NCBI RefSeq assembly: GCF_023053635.1
Contig: NC_086180.1
Coordinates: 88,513,447 to 88,577,446, forward strand
Source: Elgaria multicarinata webbii
Lineage: Eukaryota; Chordata; Lepidosauria; Squamata; Anguidae
Length of the DNA: 64,000 nucleotides
Direction: 5' to 3'
How positions within the stretch are numbered: the first letter of the stretch is position 1; each line of letters starts with the position of its first letter. The notes beneath the pieces are model-generated. The model saw only the letters and a program-made list of their open reading frames with translations, was not told the origin of the DNA and searched no databases. Positions 29,218 to 40,608 of this stretch are shown here, in pieces. A program made the translations under genes and the position numbers.

Positions 29218-29529
29218 AGCCTTGTGTGATGCAGAGTGGTAAGTGGCAGTTACTGCAGCCGAAACTCTCCCCACGGCCTGAGTTCGATCCCAGCGGAAGC
29301 TGGTTCTCAGCCAGCCGGCTCAGGTCGACTCAGCCTTCCATCCTTCCGAGGTCGGTAAAATGAGTACCCAGCTAGCTGGGAGAAAGGTAACTGCGACTGG
29401 GGAAGGCAATGGCAAACCACCCCGCTACAAAGAAAACCACCCCTGCCAAGAAAACGTCAGCGAAAGCAGGAGTCCCTCTAGGAGTCAGCAATGACTCAAG
29501 TGCTTGCATGAGAGGTTCCTTTCCTTTCC
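29218..29529 (+). mobile_element. Sauria SINE, full length
   Basis: A tRNA-related head (AGCCTTGTGTGATGCAGAG, GAGTTCGATCCCAGCG as B box) is followed by the family's conserved middle (CCATCCTTCCGAGGTCGGTA, GGAAGGCAATGGCAAACCAC) and a CCTTTCCTTTCCTT tail. It is flanked by a perfect 15-base duplication TTATTCCCTGGTAAG (29203-29217 and 29530-29544). It lies inside another dispersed repeat in QDPR intron 4. The family is restricted to lizards and snakes, which identifies the source organism group. Confidence 0.92.
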
Positions 29530-30012
29530 TTATTCCCTGGTAAGCGTGTTTAGGATTGCAGCCCAGGCCTCCCTCCAGTTGAATGTCAGTGGAGCTTAAG
29601 AGTGGAGCTTAACTTTGGCTGGGTTGTGTCCTTATTTGATATGTTCAGTATAGATTATTTTTGCTGTGCTTTCTGACGTTTTTATAATAGTTGTGTGGGG
29701 GTATGAGTCTTGGGTATGGATAAAAAAATTAAGTAGCTAAAATGGGCCAACAGACTCTGCCTTGAGTTCCTCCTGCACCCTGACTGGGCATGCATTGTAA
29801 CACTTTAATCCCGGCTACATCACGTTTACTACAAGGTCTGTACTGTGGTGTCTCCCAGTGGAATGTATGGATGGAATTTCAGGGTCAGGGACATGCCTCC
29901 AAGTGTTACTCCCTTAAAAGCTCCCAGACAAGTGACCTGTTGAGAACTGACCATAAGAAAATGACATACGGGGATATTATGGAAACATTTACAGTGCTGT
30001 ATTAGTATACGC

Positions 30013-30137
30013 CAGCCTTCCCCAACAGGAACCCCTCAGATGTTTTGGACTTCAACTTCCATCAGCATGGCCAGTGGTCAGGAATTCTGGGAGTTGCGGT
30101 CCAAAACATCTGGAGCATATGAAATTGGGGAAGGCTT
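30013..30137. mobile_element. Palindromic hAT-like MITE, complete
   Basis: CAGCCTTCCCCAACAGG at the left and GGGGAAGGCTT at the right, with mirrored CAGATGTTTTGGACT / GTCCAAAACATCTGG inside; 125 bases. The 8-base flanks (GTATACGC, GTACATTC) match only partly. In QDPR intron 4, 70 bases before exon 5. Confidence 0.75.
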
Positions 30138-30206
30138 GTACATTCTGTCGTTCACCGTAACCCATTTTACTGCACGGGAGTAATTTTTCTTTCTCCTTCC
30201 TCTTAG

Positions 30207-30315
30207 GAATGATTGGCTATGGCCTGGCCAAAGCAGCAGTCCATCAGCTCTGTCAGAGTCTGTCTGGTCCAAATAGTGGTTTGCCGCCTGGCTCTGCTGC
30301 AGTCGCTATCCTTCC
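30207..30315 (+). CDS. QDPR: QDPR exon 5 of 7
   Basis: After CTTCCTCTTAG the exon completes Gly142 and encodes residues 143-177 plus two bases of Pro178: [20 protein letters not shown], then [15 protein letters not shown]. Tyr146-Gly-Leu-Ala-Lys150 is the catalytic YxxxK pair of the short-chain dehydrogenase fold, intact here. The donor is CTTCC|GTGAGT, phase 2, 109 bases. The start of an antisense frame nearby is a shadow. Confidence 0.97.
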
Positions 30316-31551
30316 GTGAGTAGCCGAGTGTTAACCGTCTGGTTTTGCCTGGTTCCGTTATTAGCAGGAATCTCTCAGTGTGCCCAAGATGTGCCGTGGG
30401 TATCAGAATCAAACCCTTAAATCAGTGGTTTCTAACACTTGGGCCCGACAACTTGACAATGCACAGGTAGGGAGGGTGACTGACCAGATTTCCTGCCACT
30501 TTATTTTTAATTTTATTAATGTTAAATTTCACTTTGCTGAAGTCATTAAACAACGTTTAATTTTTAACATATCATGACTTTAAAGTTAAGGATCTTTTTG
30601 TCTTGCCTTAATTTACGCTTGCTTTGTGTGGCGTAGCAGCGAAGCGTCTGAGACGTAAATTGGGACGTCTCTTGTTCAGGTTTCAGTTCTACCATGAACT
30701 CATGGGAAAGCCTCGGGAAATCTGCTCGCTCTCCATCTCCTTCCCCCATATACAAAATGGGATAATATTATAGCTACACAGGCTAGCTAAAAGCCCTCTT
30801 CAGGCGTCCTAAAATCTGAGAAGAGTAAACGCCTGAGGAGGGGATGCGCACTGGCCCCACCCCCTTGGTTTGTCAGCCCCTACGTGAGGAAGAGACGAGC
30901 CTCCTCTGTCTTGGGGGTTCTGCACCGGATTCTGATTGTTCAGCGTTCCAGGCCACGTGGAGACGCCTCCTCACCATGGACAGAGGGGGCTCCCCTTTTC
31001 ACAGAGTCACCTTCCACGTGCAGAGGGCGACAAAGAAGGCCACAGAAGGGCTGGGGCTGCTGCTCTCCCTCCTCCTTGCACGCTTATTCTTCCTGGACTT
31101 AGGACACCTGAAGAGGGCTAGAGGGTTATTTGAATATTTGGAATCCATCCAATACATGCGTGGGGCACCAACTGCTTAATATCATCTGGCCCACAGAGCT
31201 GTGCTGTAAGTGAAAACGTGGCCTCTCGTCAAATGGATGCCTTTGAAAAAACAGGTGTCGGCCCATTCCCAACCTCAGCGCTCTCCTCAGGTGGGAGCCC
31301 TCTGAGCAGTGGGCAACTCCTTGCCTGAGGAATGATGCCTTGAAAGCATAGAGTGGATGGCTGAGAGACGGCCAAGCCAATGCTTTAAAGTTTTCCCTTC
31401 TCAGTGGGTTGGGGGTGGGCTGCCCTAGAGAATAATAAAGAAAAACGAGGTGGTGTCTTTTCTGTCTGCATAGGTTACATTGATATGTTAGGGAATCTTG
31501 CTTCATTCCTAAAAGCTGGCTTATCTTCAGTTGTTTTATAGCAGAGATGAA
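30316..31551. other. QDPR intron 5, left part, with a TIR element
   Basis: AGCCCTCTTCAGGCGTCCT at 30792 and its near complement ending at 31119 are inverted over about 330 bases, marking a probable MITE whose target duplication is unclear. The frames inside have no recognised motif. The rest is unassigned. Confidence 0.5.
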
Positions 31552-32275
31552 TTTATTTATTTATTTATTTATTACATTTTTATCCTGCCCAACAGCCGAA
31601 GCTCTCTGGGCGGTTCACAAAAATTAAAACCATAATAAAACAACCAACAGGTTAAAAACACAAATGCAAAATACAGTATCAAAAGCACAACCAGGATAAA
31701 ACCACGCAGCAAACATTGATATAAGATTAAAATACAGAGTTAGAACAGTAAAATGTAAATTTAAGTTAAAATTAAGTGTTAAAATACGGAGAGAATAAAA
31801 AGGTCTTCAGCTAGTGACAAAAGGAGTACAGTGTAGGCGCCAGGCGGACCTCTCTGGGGAGCTCATTCAACAACTGGGGTGCCACAGCGGAGAAAGCCCT
31901 CCTCCTAGTAGCCCCCTGCCTCACTTCCTTTGGCAGGGGCTCACAGAGAAGATGTGATGATCACATCTTCTCCGTGAGCCCTGTAGATGATCTTAAGGTC
32001 CGGGCAGGTACATATGGGAGGAGGCGTTCCTTCAAATAACCTGGCCCCAAACCGTTTAGGGCTTTAAATGTCAATACCAGCACTTTGAATCGGGCCCGGA
32101 CCTGGACTGGCAGCCAATGAAGCTGGAAAAGGACTGGCGTGATGTGGTCTCATCGGCCAGTCCCTGTTAGTAAACGGGCTGCCCTGTTTTGTACCAGCTG
32201 AAGCTTCCGGACTGTTTTCAAAGGCAGCCCCACGTATAACGCATTGCAGTAATCCAAACAAGAGGTTATCATTTG
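31552..32275 (-). mobile_element. L2-group LINE 3' end, antisense
   Basis: It runs from the tail (TTTATTACATTTTTATCCTG) through the UTR into about 145 codons of decayed RT ORF, up to the text antisense to [14 protein letters not shown] near 32240. The ORF is broken by several stops and a local inversion-like repeat of CACATCTTCTCCGTGAGCC near 31955. In QDPR intron 5. Confidence 0.8.
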
Positions 32276-33494
32276 CAGTAATTCAAATTGGAGAGATGTT
32301 TCAGTCTCATGCAGCTGTGTTTAAAATGTGTTCTGATGTGACTTGCAGCTCAATTCTGTGGCATGGTTCACACTTGCCATCGAGGGTGAATCTCTCCGTG
32401 GGGGTTGCCATCAGAACCCACAGACTGATTTAGGTTTGTGGTTGGTTTGTTAACCACGCCAACAACCCAACCTTGGGTACATATATACAAGCTGCAGCAC
32501 GACCTCCGCCACATCTTGAATTTTCGGAATGGTGGGCAGCACTGCAGTGAGAAGCCCCAGGAGAAATTCACCCACAGGGGCTTCTTGTTACATGTGAACC
32601 GGCCCTATGTGAAGTTACTCAAAATGGGTCCCTTCTCCTATGTAGGCGTATTTATGATTGCAACCCCAATTCTTCTGCCCTGTTTATCTGACCGTGACAG
32701 TTATGTGTGTTCATTTTTCTGGTTTCTCCTGGGGAAAGGATTTGGTTCTCCTTATTCAAAGTATTCTTAACAGCATATCAGGTATGTTTTGCTGCTATGA
32801 GGATAAGATTATATTGGTTTAGGTCTGATGCTTTCCTCTGGAGATAATTTTTAGTGAGCGTCTGCAATCCGTGGCACTTGTTCCTAGGCATCTGTGTGAG
32901 GACTGTAGAAGTCGTGTATTTACTGGGCTTTACAACATACCTTCTGTCTGAGTGTCAAACGATCTATGACAAGCAAGCATGTGCAAGGAAGGTCCCGTGA
33001 GGGAAACTGAAAAGCAGCTTTGGCACGACATGGTTTTCAGCAGAGCAGCAGCTGAGGGGGAGGAGATGGAAGGGCTTAATCCTTTTTCAATCTCTCCCCC
33101 CCCCCCACCTGCAATGCTTTTAAATATGCACTCTGTGGAGGGAAAAGCAGCTGGGGGAGACTGCGGTGGACAAATACCTGTGGGGGTGGGAAGAATAATT
33201 TGGCAACCCGCCTCTGCTCAAAACATTGGCCCATTGAAACTGCCATCAAGACTTTCTGACATATGTTTGTGCCTTTTGTGTAATATTTCCCCTGGATAAG
33301 AAATACCTGCATGCATATAAGAAATTGCTGTTGATCCATTTTTATTCAGTAAGGAGGCAACATTTTAATAAAAAGACTAATGACCTGCCATTGTCCTGTA
33401 CTGAACACTCTGTGATGTGGCAAAGAGGAAAAGCAGGCAACATCTATCAGACGCGCCAGTGCACAAGTGATGGGCTTATCTGTCTTTATCTTAG
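32276..33494. other. QDPR intron 5, right part
   Basis: About 32355-32610 has mirrored GTTCACACTTGCCA / ACATGTGAACCGGCC ends, suggesting an old MITE. A C-run lies at 33097-33109. No exon other than exon 6 was found. Confidence 0.4.
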
Positions 33495-33578
33495 GGTTAC
33501 CTTGGATACACCGATGAACAGGAAATCCATGCCTGATGCAGACTTCAGCTCCTGGACACCATTAGATTTCATTGCTGA
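33495..33578 (+). CDS. QDPR: QDPR exon 6 of 7
   Basis: After TTATCTTAG the exon completes Pro178 and encodes residues 179-205 plus two bases of Glu206: [20 protein letters not shown], then TPLDFIA. The LDTPMNR segment follows the last core strand of the fold, where the family binds the nicotinamide end. The donor is GCTGA|GTGAGT, phase 2, 84 bases. It is almost identical to human, where I recall [19 protein letters not shown]. Confidence 0.97.
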
Positions 33579-34117
33579 GTGAGTAAACAGAGTTTCTTGC
33601 CCATTGGCTGTTGCCTGAGATATTGCTGTTTGAATCCTAGTTCCCTGTGTCTTGAAAATCTATTTAGTGCACAGTGGCCCAGATCCTCTGAGAATTCAGG
33701 TAGACCTGTGGGTGTCTGTTGAATCCTCGGTGATGTAGCGTGTTTCTATGCGTGGTGACATGAGGGGTGGGAAGCCTTTTGGTCCCCGAGGGCCAAATGG
33801 AGTGGTAGGGTCAGGGTTACACACACATACACACTTCCATCCACCTCCCAGCAAAGGTGGGTAGCGCCCTCTGGCAGGCCACAGAGAAAGTAGCAGCTAG
33901 CCATATGTGGCCTGTGGTGACAGAGGTTGCCCACCTCTGCATTGTGTGCTCTGCAGGATCCCTGTCAGGGAGGACTCAGCCATTTATACATCTAAAGCAA
34001 TTTTCTGCCATATGTGATTAACCTTGTCTGGTGGATACAATAGATTCAGCACCCAGGTGGGACATCCTGAAGCAAGCTGCAGCTTCTCAAACTCAGTTCC
34101 TTGCCTATAAATTGGGA
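33579..34117. other. QDPR intron 6, left part, nothing recognised
   Basis: Around 33760-33945 there is a GGGTGGGAAGCC...GTTGCCCACCTCTG pair suggestive of a short hAT-like MITE, not firmly assigned. Confidence 0.35.
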
Positions 34118-34580
34118 ATAATCATAGAATCATAGAATAACAGAGTTAGAAGAGGCCTACAAGGCCATCGAGTCCAACCCCCTGCTCAATGCAGGAATCC
34201 ACTATAAAGCATCCCTGACAGATGGTTGTCCAGCTGCCTCTTGAATGCCTCTACTGCGGGAGAGCCCACAACCTCCCTAGGTAACTGATTCCATTGTCGT
34301 ACTGCTCTAACAGTCAGGAAGTTTTTCCTGATGTCTGGAATCTGGCTTCCTTTAACTTGAGCCCGTTATTCCATGTCCTGCACTCTGGGAGAATCGAGAA
34401 GAGATCCTGGCCCTCCTCTGTGTGACAACCTTTTAAGTATTTGAAGAGTGCTATCATGTCTTCTCTTCTCCAGGCTAAACATCCCCAGTTCTTTCAGTCT
34501 CTCTTCATAGGGCTTTGTTTCCAGACCCCTGATCATCCTGGTTGCCCTCCTCTGAACACGCTCCAGCTTGTCTGCGTCCT
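34118..34580 (-). mobile_element. CR1 LINE 3' end, antisense, about 460 bases
   Basis: It starts at the terminal AATCATAGAATCATAGAATA and reads back through TCCAGCTGCCTCTTGAATGC and CTCTTCTCCAGGCTAAACAT, the 3' part of CR1. It is 5'-truncated and lies in QDPR intron 6. A sense-orientation relative is at 62248-62671. Confidence 0.85.
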
Positions 34581-34982
34581 CCTTATGACAGGGCCCTGTC
34601 TCTTACTTATGAAGCTCTGCAAAGTGTTGTGTATGTTAGTGACGAACAACAAGAATAATGTTATTATAGTACTTACATTATTAAATCCTTCAATAGTCCA
34701 GGCTTTGCGTAAGACTAAATAGGTAGAAATCAAACATTTAAAAATGGAAAGATGAGGGCTACAACCCTAAAACACATTAGGAGAACACAGCAGGGCTTAC
34801 TTCTGAGTAAACATGTATAGGATTGCACTGTAAAATGTATTGAGAGGAGCGCCGGACACAATATCTTTGACAACTTATTTTATTTCTGTACTTCTTTTAA
34901 AAAGGCAGTTCAAAGAGCATTTCAAATGTGAAGCTGCAGAAATGGAGTTTATTCACAAAATGTTGCTTACATTTTTTAACAG

Positions 34983-35088
34983 GACTTTTTATGACTGGGT
35001 CACTGGAAAAAGCCGGCCAGGCTCTGGAAGTCTGATCCAGGTGGTAACATCAGGAGGAAAAACTGACCTTTCTCCTGCCCATCTCTGA
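34983..35088 (+). CDS. QDPR: QDPR exon 7 of 7, with stop
   Basis: After TTTTTTAACAG the exon completes Glu206 and encodes residues 207-240: [20 protein letters not shown], then [14 protein letters not shown], ending TGA at 35086-35088. The [22 protein letters not shown] C-terminus is diagnostic of DHPR. All seven exons join in frame to 240 codons plus stop. The 3' UTR end is unknown; an AATAAA at 36683-36688 is one candidate, and would put the MITE at 35593-35722 inside the UTR. Confidence 0.97.
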
Positions 35089-35592
35089 GCATTGACATTT
35101 TGCGCAAACAGTGATGAAATTATTGAAATCATTGAGAAGTGTGTGTGTCTGTCTGTGTGTTCTTTGCGTGGTCAACTTCTACTTCTGCCAATTAGATCAG
35201 CAAGACCTGGGGTGGTGTTTGTGTTGCTAGATGTGAGTCAGCCGTGCTTTAATTACCAAAAGGTACAAAGTCTGTTGTGTTTAAATCAGGACTGTGCGTC
35301 TCAATAGCTTAATTTTACAGCACTTTCCTAGAGAGCCTTAAAAAAGCATGTTGTGATATCAGTGGGTAAAACGTGGTTAATTGTATGAAATGCTTATATG
35401 TGTCTGTTGCAGAAGGCTTAGTTGGAGGATTTTCTGTATGTTTGTGAGTTGTCATCCTGAATGTTATCCAGATGGACGTTTCATCAGATCCGTGATGACT
35501 TGTCATATGTTAACCTTGACCAAAGATGCACGTCCTGCTTCCCCTCCCACCTACATACCTTTTAGTCTCTCAAAACTACCATGGAAGACTGT

Positions 35593-35722
35593 GGCCTTAG
35601 CTAGACCTAAGGTTTATCCCGGGACCGTCCCGGCGTCATCCCTGTTCATGTAAATGACACACAGCATATCCCAGGAGCAGGCAGGGACGACCCTGGGATA
35701 AACCTTAGGTCTAGCTAAGGCC
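35593..35722. mobile_element. Harbinger-like MITE, 130-base subfamily
   Basis: Ends GGCCTTAGCTAGACCTAAGG and GTCTAGCTAAGGCC with TGT on both sides (35590-35592, 35723-35725). It lies about 500 bases after the QDPR stop codon, perhaps in the 3' UTR. Confidence 0.85.
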
Positions 35723-37689
35723 TGTGAGACAAAGTGAAAAATAGTATCTGTTCCTGAATTGTGCCACTTCATGAAGCAGGGAAAAAAGGTGTTGAAAAAC
35801 TCCCTAACCATGACATCTAGAACACATGTGTGCACGCAGGCACAGAGCCGTTCACTTGAGAGAGAACATCCACACATGAAGTCCCTTTCTTCCAACTGCA
35901 GCCTGAAGTAATTACATGCGGCCGCGTGCTAATTGTTTGCGCTGTCTGTCTACAGAAGGGGATGTTTGTGACAGTCAAGGTTGCAAGACAGGCACATTAT
36001 TTTGCCTTAAAAGCTATTAAATACTTGTCAGCCCAGCCTACACGTACCCTGATGATGAGCAAGACCATCACGACTATGAAGAATGGTTATATTTGAAGAA
36101 TTTGTTGAAAACTGAAGCCTTATTGTACAGTGAAAGAGGCCTAGACAGATCTTCGCATTACTGATAGGAGAGGAAGGGATGGGGCAGCTCAGTCAACGCT
36201 GTACAAGCATGCTGGGGCCATTTGGCAGCCGTACGCTTGCACAATATTGATTGAGTGACACCCCCCATTTCATCCTTCCCCCAACCAGATGTGTAGGACT
36301 ACAACTCCCAACACATCTGGAAGATCCCAGGTTGGGAAAGGCTGCCGCCCTCCCCCACCTCAATCAGCTGTGCGCACCAATGGGAGATACCCACCAGCGA
36401 ACTGCCTCACTGCCCATGCTGCTGGTTTATGTATGTATCTTGTGTAACCTCATAACGTGATCTTTAAAACCTGAAACAAGACCGTGCCCAAAATAGCCAT
36501 GGTTCTTTTATTATTAATGCATTGAATTTTTGTGGTCAATATGTTCTTTAGGAGTATGCCTGTCAGTGTCATACATTGTTGTTTTTAATATGATCTTGGA
36601 GACTGTCATAATCCGATACTCTCTTGTGCGTTTGTCTTTGAAGCAGGATATGACCTTTCCTAACACCACCTTTGAATGGATAAATAAACTATCACAGAAA
36701 CAAGAAAGCTGGTAGCTTTCAGGGTTATATAACTGGAGTAGAGGCTTCTTGTTACAGTTGTCCATACATAATCTTCGCATTATCATGGGGTAAAAGAAGC
36801 AGAGAATTTCGGCTGTGGGGCGGTATATAAATGTAATAAATAAATAATTAAATAAATTGTGGGCTTCTCCCTCTCCCCTGTACATGCACCTGTTGCTTAC
36901 ATAATATGTATTTTTTAAAGAATGTAATTTTTAATATAATTACAATTTAATGGTGTTTTTATTCTATTTGTTTACCACCCATACAAATATTGTAAATAAA
37001 TATTCATGCTGCAGTGCGAGGTGGTCCTGTAATCCAAACCCAGCATCTGCCGTGGTGGGGTGGCTTAATATCCACCCCACGATCTCCACTGCATGTCGTG
37101 GGTTGCAGAGTGGGTATTCTGCACTGTGTGCCATGTTTGGAAGACACGGCCGTTGCAGCGGGGGTAATTATGTAAACAGTGGGTGCATGCAGGGCATACC
37201 CGGGAAGGGGGTGTGTGCTTTTACTCCTGCAATCTGTGAACCCAGCAGAACAACCTTTTTATATACTCAAGTCAAAAGGGCCTGGAGAGAGAAACTGGGT
37301 TTTTGATTCTGTAAACATGTGACTGGCTGATGTCTCCGAGATGGAAGATGTACACAGAGCCTTGATGCAATTCTCACCTTCCCACCTAAATGTGGCAGCA
37401 GGAAGGGAAATGGAAGAAGCCAGTTTCAAAAACGGGAGTAGGAAGTGCCTTTCTAAAATATCCAACATCCATGTTGTTATAATACATTTATTAGGCCAAC
37501 CAAAGGATCGCACAAAAGACTGCAAGCTTTGAGATCCCCAGATCTCTTCTTCAGGCAGGATGTTCTAAAACCAGCTCTTTTGGGGGGGGGGGGCAGTGTG
37601 AGAGGGGGGGGAAGGATGACCAGACGATAAAGTCACATGAAATGGCTTAGTAGGTGGTTAATATGTTAAATTAACATATTATGTGCCTT
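35723..37689. other. Downstream of QDPR, sparse repeats
   Basis: It holds a half hAT-like MITE (about 36272-36344), a 55-base L2 tail (36800-36855) and at about 37480-37560 a dispersed repeat with CCCCAGATCTCTTCTTCAGG. A G-run lies at 37580-37591. No gene recognised. Confidence 0.45.
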
Positions 37690-38373
37690 TTACCATCTTC
37701 GGTTGGTGCGCCAACTACGGCCTCTCCTGGACAGGGATAGCTTGGCCACGATGGTACAGGTATTGGTAACCTCAAGATTAGATTACTGCAACATGCTGTA
37801 TGTGGGGCTGCCCTTGAAGCTGCTCCGGAAGCTGGAGCTAGTGCAGAATGCTGCAGCTCGGCTGTTGTCTGGAGCTGCCCCTTTCCAGCATGTAACTCCT
37901 CTGCTGAGGGAACTGCACTGACTGCCTATTCACTACCGGGCCAGGTTTAAGGGTCTTGTACTTGTGTACAAAGCCCTAAACAACTTGAGACCAGGATACC
38001 TGAGAGAGCACCTTCTCCCTTACCAACCTGCCCGGTCACTGAGGTCATCCGAGGACCTGCTCCTGGTGGTTCCACATAGATCCATCCTCGGATTGGAATC
38101 CACCAGGGGAAGAGCCTTCAGCGTGGTGGCGCCCCTCCTGTGGAACTCCCTGCCTCTGGAGGTCAGGCAGGCAACAACCTTGTACTCCTTTCGGCGCCTC
38201 CTGAAAACATCTTTATTCCAAGAAGCCTTCCGTTAATATGCAGCCTTGAATCTGTGTTTGCTTCTTTTAAATTTTGTTTTAACTGTTTTATTCTGTTTTT
38301 ATTTTCATTTTATTTTGTACACCGCTCTGAAATTTTTCAATGGGGATTCTAAATAAATAAATAAAAAATAAAT
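37690..38373 (+). mobile_element. L2-group LINE 3' part, sense
   Basis: Decayed codons of the RT ORF C-terminus ([20 protein letters not shown], then RAFSVVAPLLWNSLPLEVRQ) run with one in-frame stop at about 37919-37921 to a UTR ending GGGATTCTAAATAAATAAAT. The UTR differs from the other copies (TACACCGCTCTGAAATTTTT), so it is a separate subfamily. Confidence 0.85.
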
Positions 38374-38457
38374 ATTACTTGCAAGGAAAAATTCATAGAA
38401 TCAGAATGCCCTGCTGCAATTCTATGCACACATCCTCTTATTGATGTCAGGGGACTG

Positions 38458-38744
38458 AAAGCTCCATCACACCTTGGAAGAAGCGTTGGCTAACGCCACT
38501 TTTCCATGGACACTTTTCAAACAGGAAGTAAACAAGGTGCACCAGGGCCATTCAGTCCCTTGTGAACACGCTGCTTCTCCCGCACACAGCAGGAGAGAGG
38601 TGCAACTTTGCATTTAAATTTTTTTGGTAGTTTTTCTGGTTTTTCTTGCAGCACAAGGAAGGCCAGAAGGGGTGGAAGGCACGTGAGAGGCAGACGATGT
38701 TATGTGAGCTACCTCCGAGGAATCTGAGTTCCAGATGGAGCTTT
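38458..38744. mobile_element. TIR element with AAAGCTCCATC ends, copy 1
   Basis: AAAGCTCCATCACACCTTGG at the left and GATGGAGCTTT at the right enclose 287 bases. Copy 2 is at 44117-44452, alignable throughout (CAAACAGGAAGTA, GCTTCTCCC, TTTTTCTGGTTTTTCTTGC). Unclassified MITE family; no clear target duplication. Confidence 0.7.
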
Positions 38745-38925
38745 TAGAGCATACATAAAAGTTCCAATTAGACACCCTTCTATGCTCTTTTCAGGAGCCC
38801 TTGGTCAAAATGTTAAATTGAATAGTGACATCTTGTGGTCAAAAAGTTTGGCTTTTAAATAACCATTTCAACATGGCATTTCAGTGACAAATACAAAGGC
38901 CAGCATTCTGAAGTCACTGGGATTT

Positions 38926-39137
38926 TGTGCAAAAAGAAGGAAAACCCCGTAGGGGAGTAAAATATAAGCCAAAGGCAAGGGCCGAACCAAAGAATCTTCT
39001 ACAATAATATTATTAGTAAAAGGTTTATTAAACCTTTTATAAACCTGTGCTGGCACTTTAATAAATCTTTTACTAATAATATTATTGTAGAAGATTCTTT
39101 GGTTCTGCCCTTGCCTTTGGCTTATTTTTTCACTCCT
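38926..39137. mobile_element. Long-hairpin insertion with 13-base target duplication
   Basis: The arms at 38964-39027 and 39062-39125 are reverse complements over 64 bases with two mismatches; the loop is 34 bases. The 212-base insertion is flanked by a perfect direct repeat GTCACTGGGATTT (38913-38925 and 39138-39150). The arms contain AATCTTCTACAATAATATTA. The family is not recognised. Confidence 0.8.
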
Positions 39138-39271
39138 GTCACTGGGATTTAAGCAGCCAAGGGCTGCAATCCTATAAACACTTCTTTGGTGGTAAGTCCT
39201 GTGTAAGTGAGACTTAACTTCTGAGTAAACAGGCATAGGGTTGCTATCTTAAGGGATTACCAGCGGGAGAA

Positions 39272-40608
39272 AGACAGGGAGAGTGTGACTGTTGATTCTC
39301 CTTGATCTCTCAGTGGCTTTCGATACCATCGACCATGGTATCCTTCTGCAACGTCTGGCTGAGTTGGGAGTGGGGGGCACTGCATTGCAGTGGTTCCGCT
39401 CCTACTTAGCAGGACGGCTCCAGAAGGTGATGCTTGGGGGACACTGCTCGGCCCCGTGGACTCTCCAGTACGGGGTTCCGCAGGGGTCGGTCTTGTCCCC
39501 CATGCTGTTTAACATGTACATGAAACCGTTGGGTGCGGTCATCCAGAGTTTTGCAGTGCGCTGTCATCAGTATGCTGACAACACGCAGCTCTGCTGCTCC
39601 TTTTCATCCTCATCAGGTGTGGCTGTGGATGTGCTGAACCGGTGCTTGGCTGCGACAATGGACTGGATGAGGGCTAATAAACTGAAGCTCAATCCAGACA
39701 AGACTGAGATGCTGCTGGTGGATGGTTCATCTGATCGGATGGGGGGTGTTCAACCGGTTCTGGATGGGGTTGCACTCCCCCTGAAGGAGCGGGTTCGTAG
39801 CTTGGGGGTTCTCCTAGAACCATCTTTGTCACTTGAGGCTCAGGTGGCCTTGGTGGCACGGAGTGCTTTCTACCAACTTCGGTTGGTGGCCCAGCTACGC
39901 CCCTATCTGGACAGGGATAACCTAGCTTCAGTTGTCCATACTTTGGTAACTTCCAAATTAGATTACTGCAATGCCCTCTACATGGGGCAGCCTTTGAAGA
40001 CGGTCCGGAAGCTGCAGCTTGTGCAGAATGCGGCGGCCAGATTGATAGCTGGAACAGGGAGGTTTGAGCATATAACACCGATTCTGGCCCACTTGCATTG
40101 GCTGCCTATATGTTTCCAAGCCCAATTCAAGGTCTTAACCTATAAAGCCCTACATGGCTTGGGACCACAATACCTGATGGAATGCCTCTCCCGACATGAA
40201 CCTACCCGTACACTGCGCTCAACATCTAAGGTCCTCCTCCGAGTGCCTACTCTGAGGGAAGCTCGGAGGATGGCAACAAGGGAGAGGGCCTTCTCAGTGG
40301 TTGCCCCCCAACTGTGGAATGATCTTCCCAATGAGGCTCGCCTGGCGCCAGCGTTGTTATCTTTTCGGCGCCAGGTCAAGACTTTTCTCTTTTCCCAGGC
40401 ATTTTAACAGCATTTAACAACGTTAAGTTTGTTTTTAATGGACCCCAGAATTGTTGTTTTTAAATGGATACTGTTGTTTTTATACTGTTTTCATGTTTTT
40501 TAAATTTTTGTATACTTTTAATGTTTACTATTTTTAATTGTTGTAAACCGCCCAGAGAGCTTCGGCTGTGGGGCAGTATATAAATGTAATTAAATAAATA
40601 AATAAATA
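39272..40608 (+). mobile_element. L2-group LINE with open RT domain, 5'-truncated
   Basis: This is the longest LINE copy. It begins inside the reverse-transcriptase domain and keeps a 371-codon frame (39292-40407), followed by a UTR with CCGCCCAGAGAGCTTCGGCT and a TAAATAAATAAA tail. Motifs in order: LLDLSVAFDTIDHGI (motif A), GVPQGSVLSPMLFNMYMK (motif B), YADNTQL (motif C), NKLKLNPDKTEMLL (motif D), then the [17 protein letters not shown] thumb-like region. The second catalytic Asp of YADD is Asn, so this copy could not be active even if complete. The endonuclease is missing. Confidence 0.9.

Noticed and set aside
29218-29529. tRNA-like promoter boxes suggesting a tRNA gene
   Set aside because: The sequence continues into the full Sauria SINE with tail and target duplication; it cannot fold as a functional tRNA.
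39689-40078. 129-codon minus-strand frame
   Set aside because: Antisense shadow of the L2 reverse-transcriptase ORF; the same holds for 50228-50614 on the plus strand.
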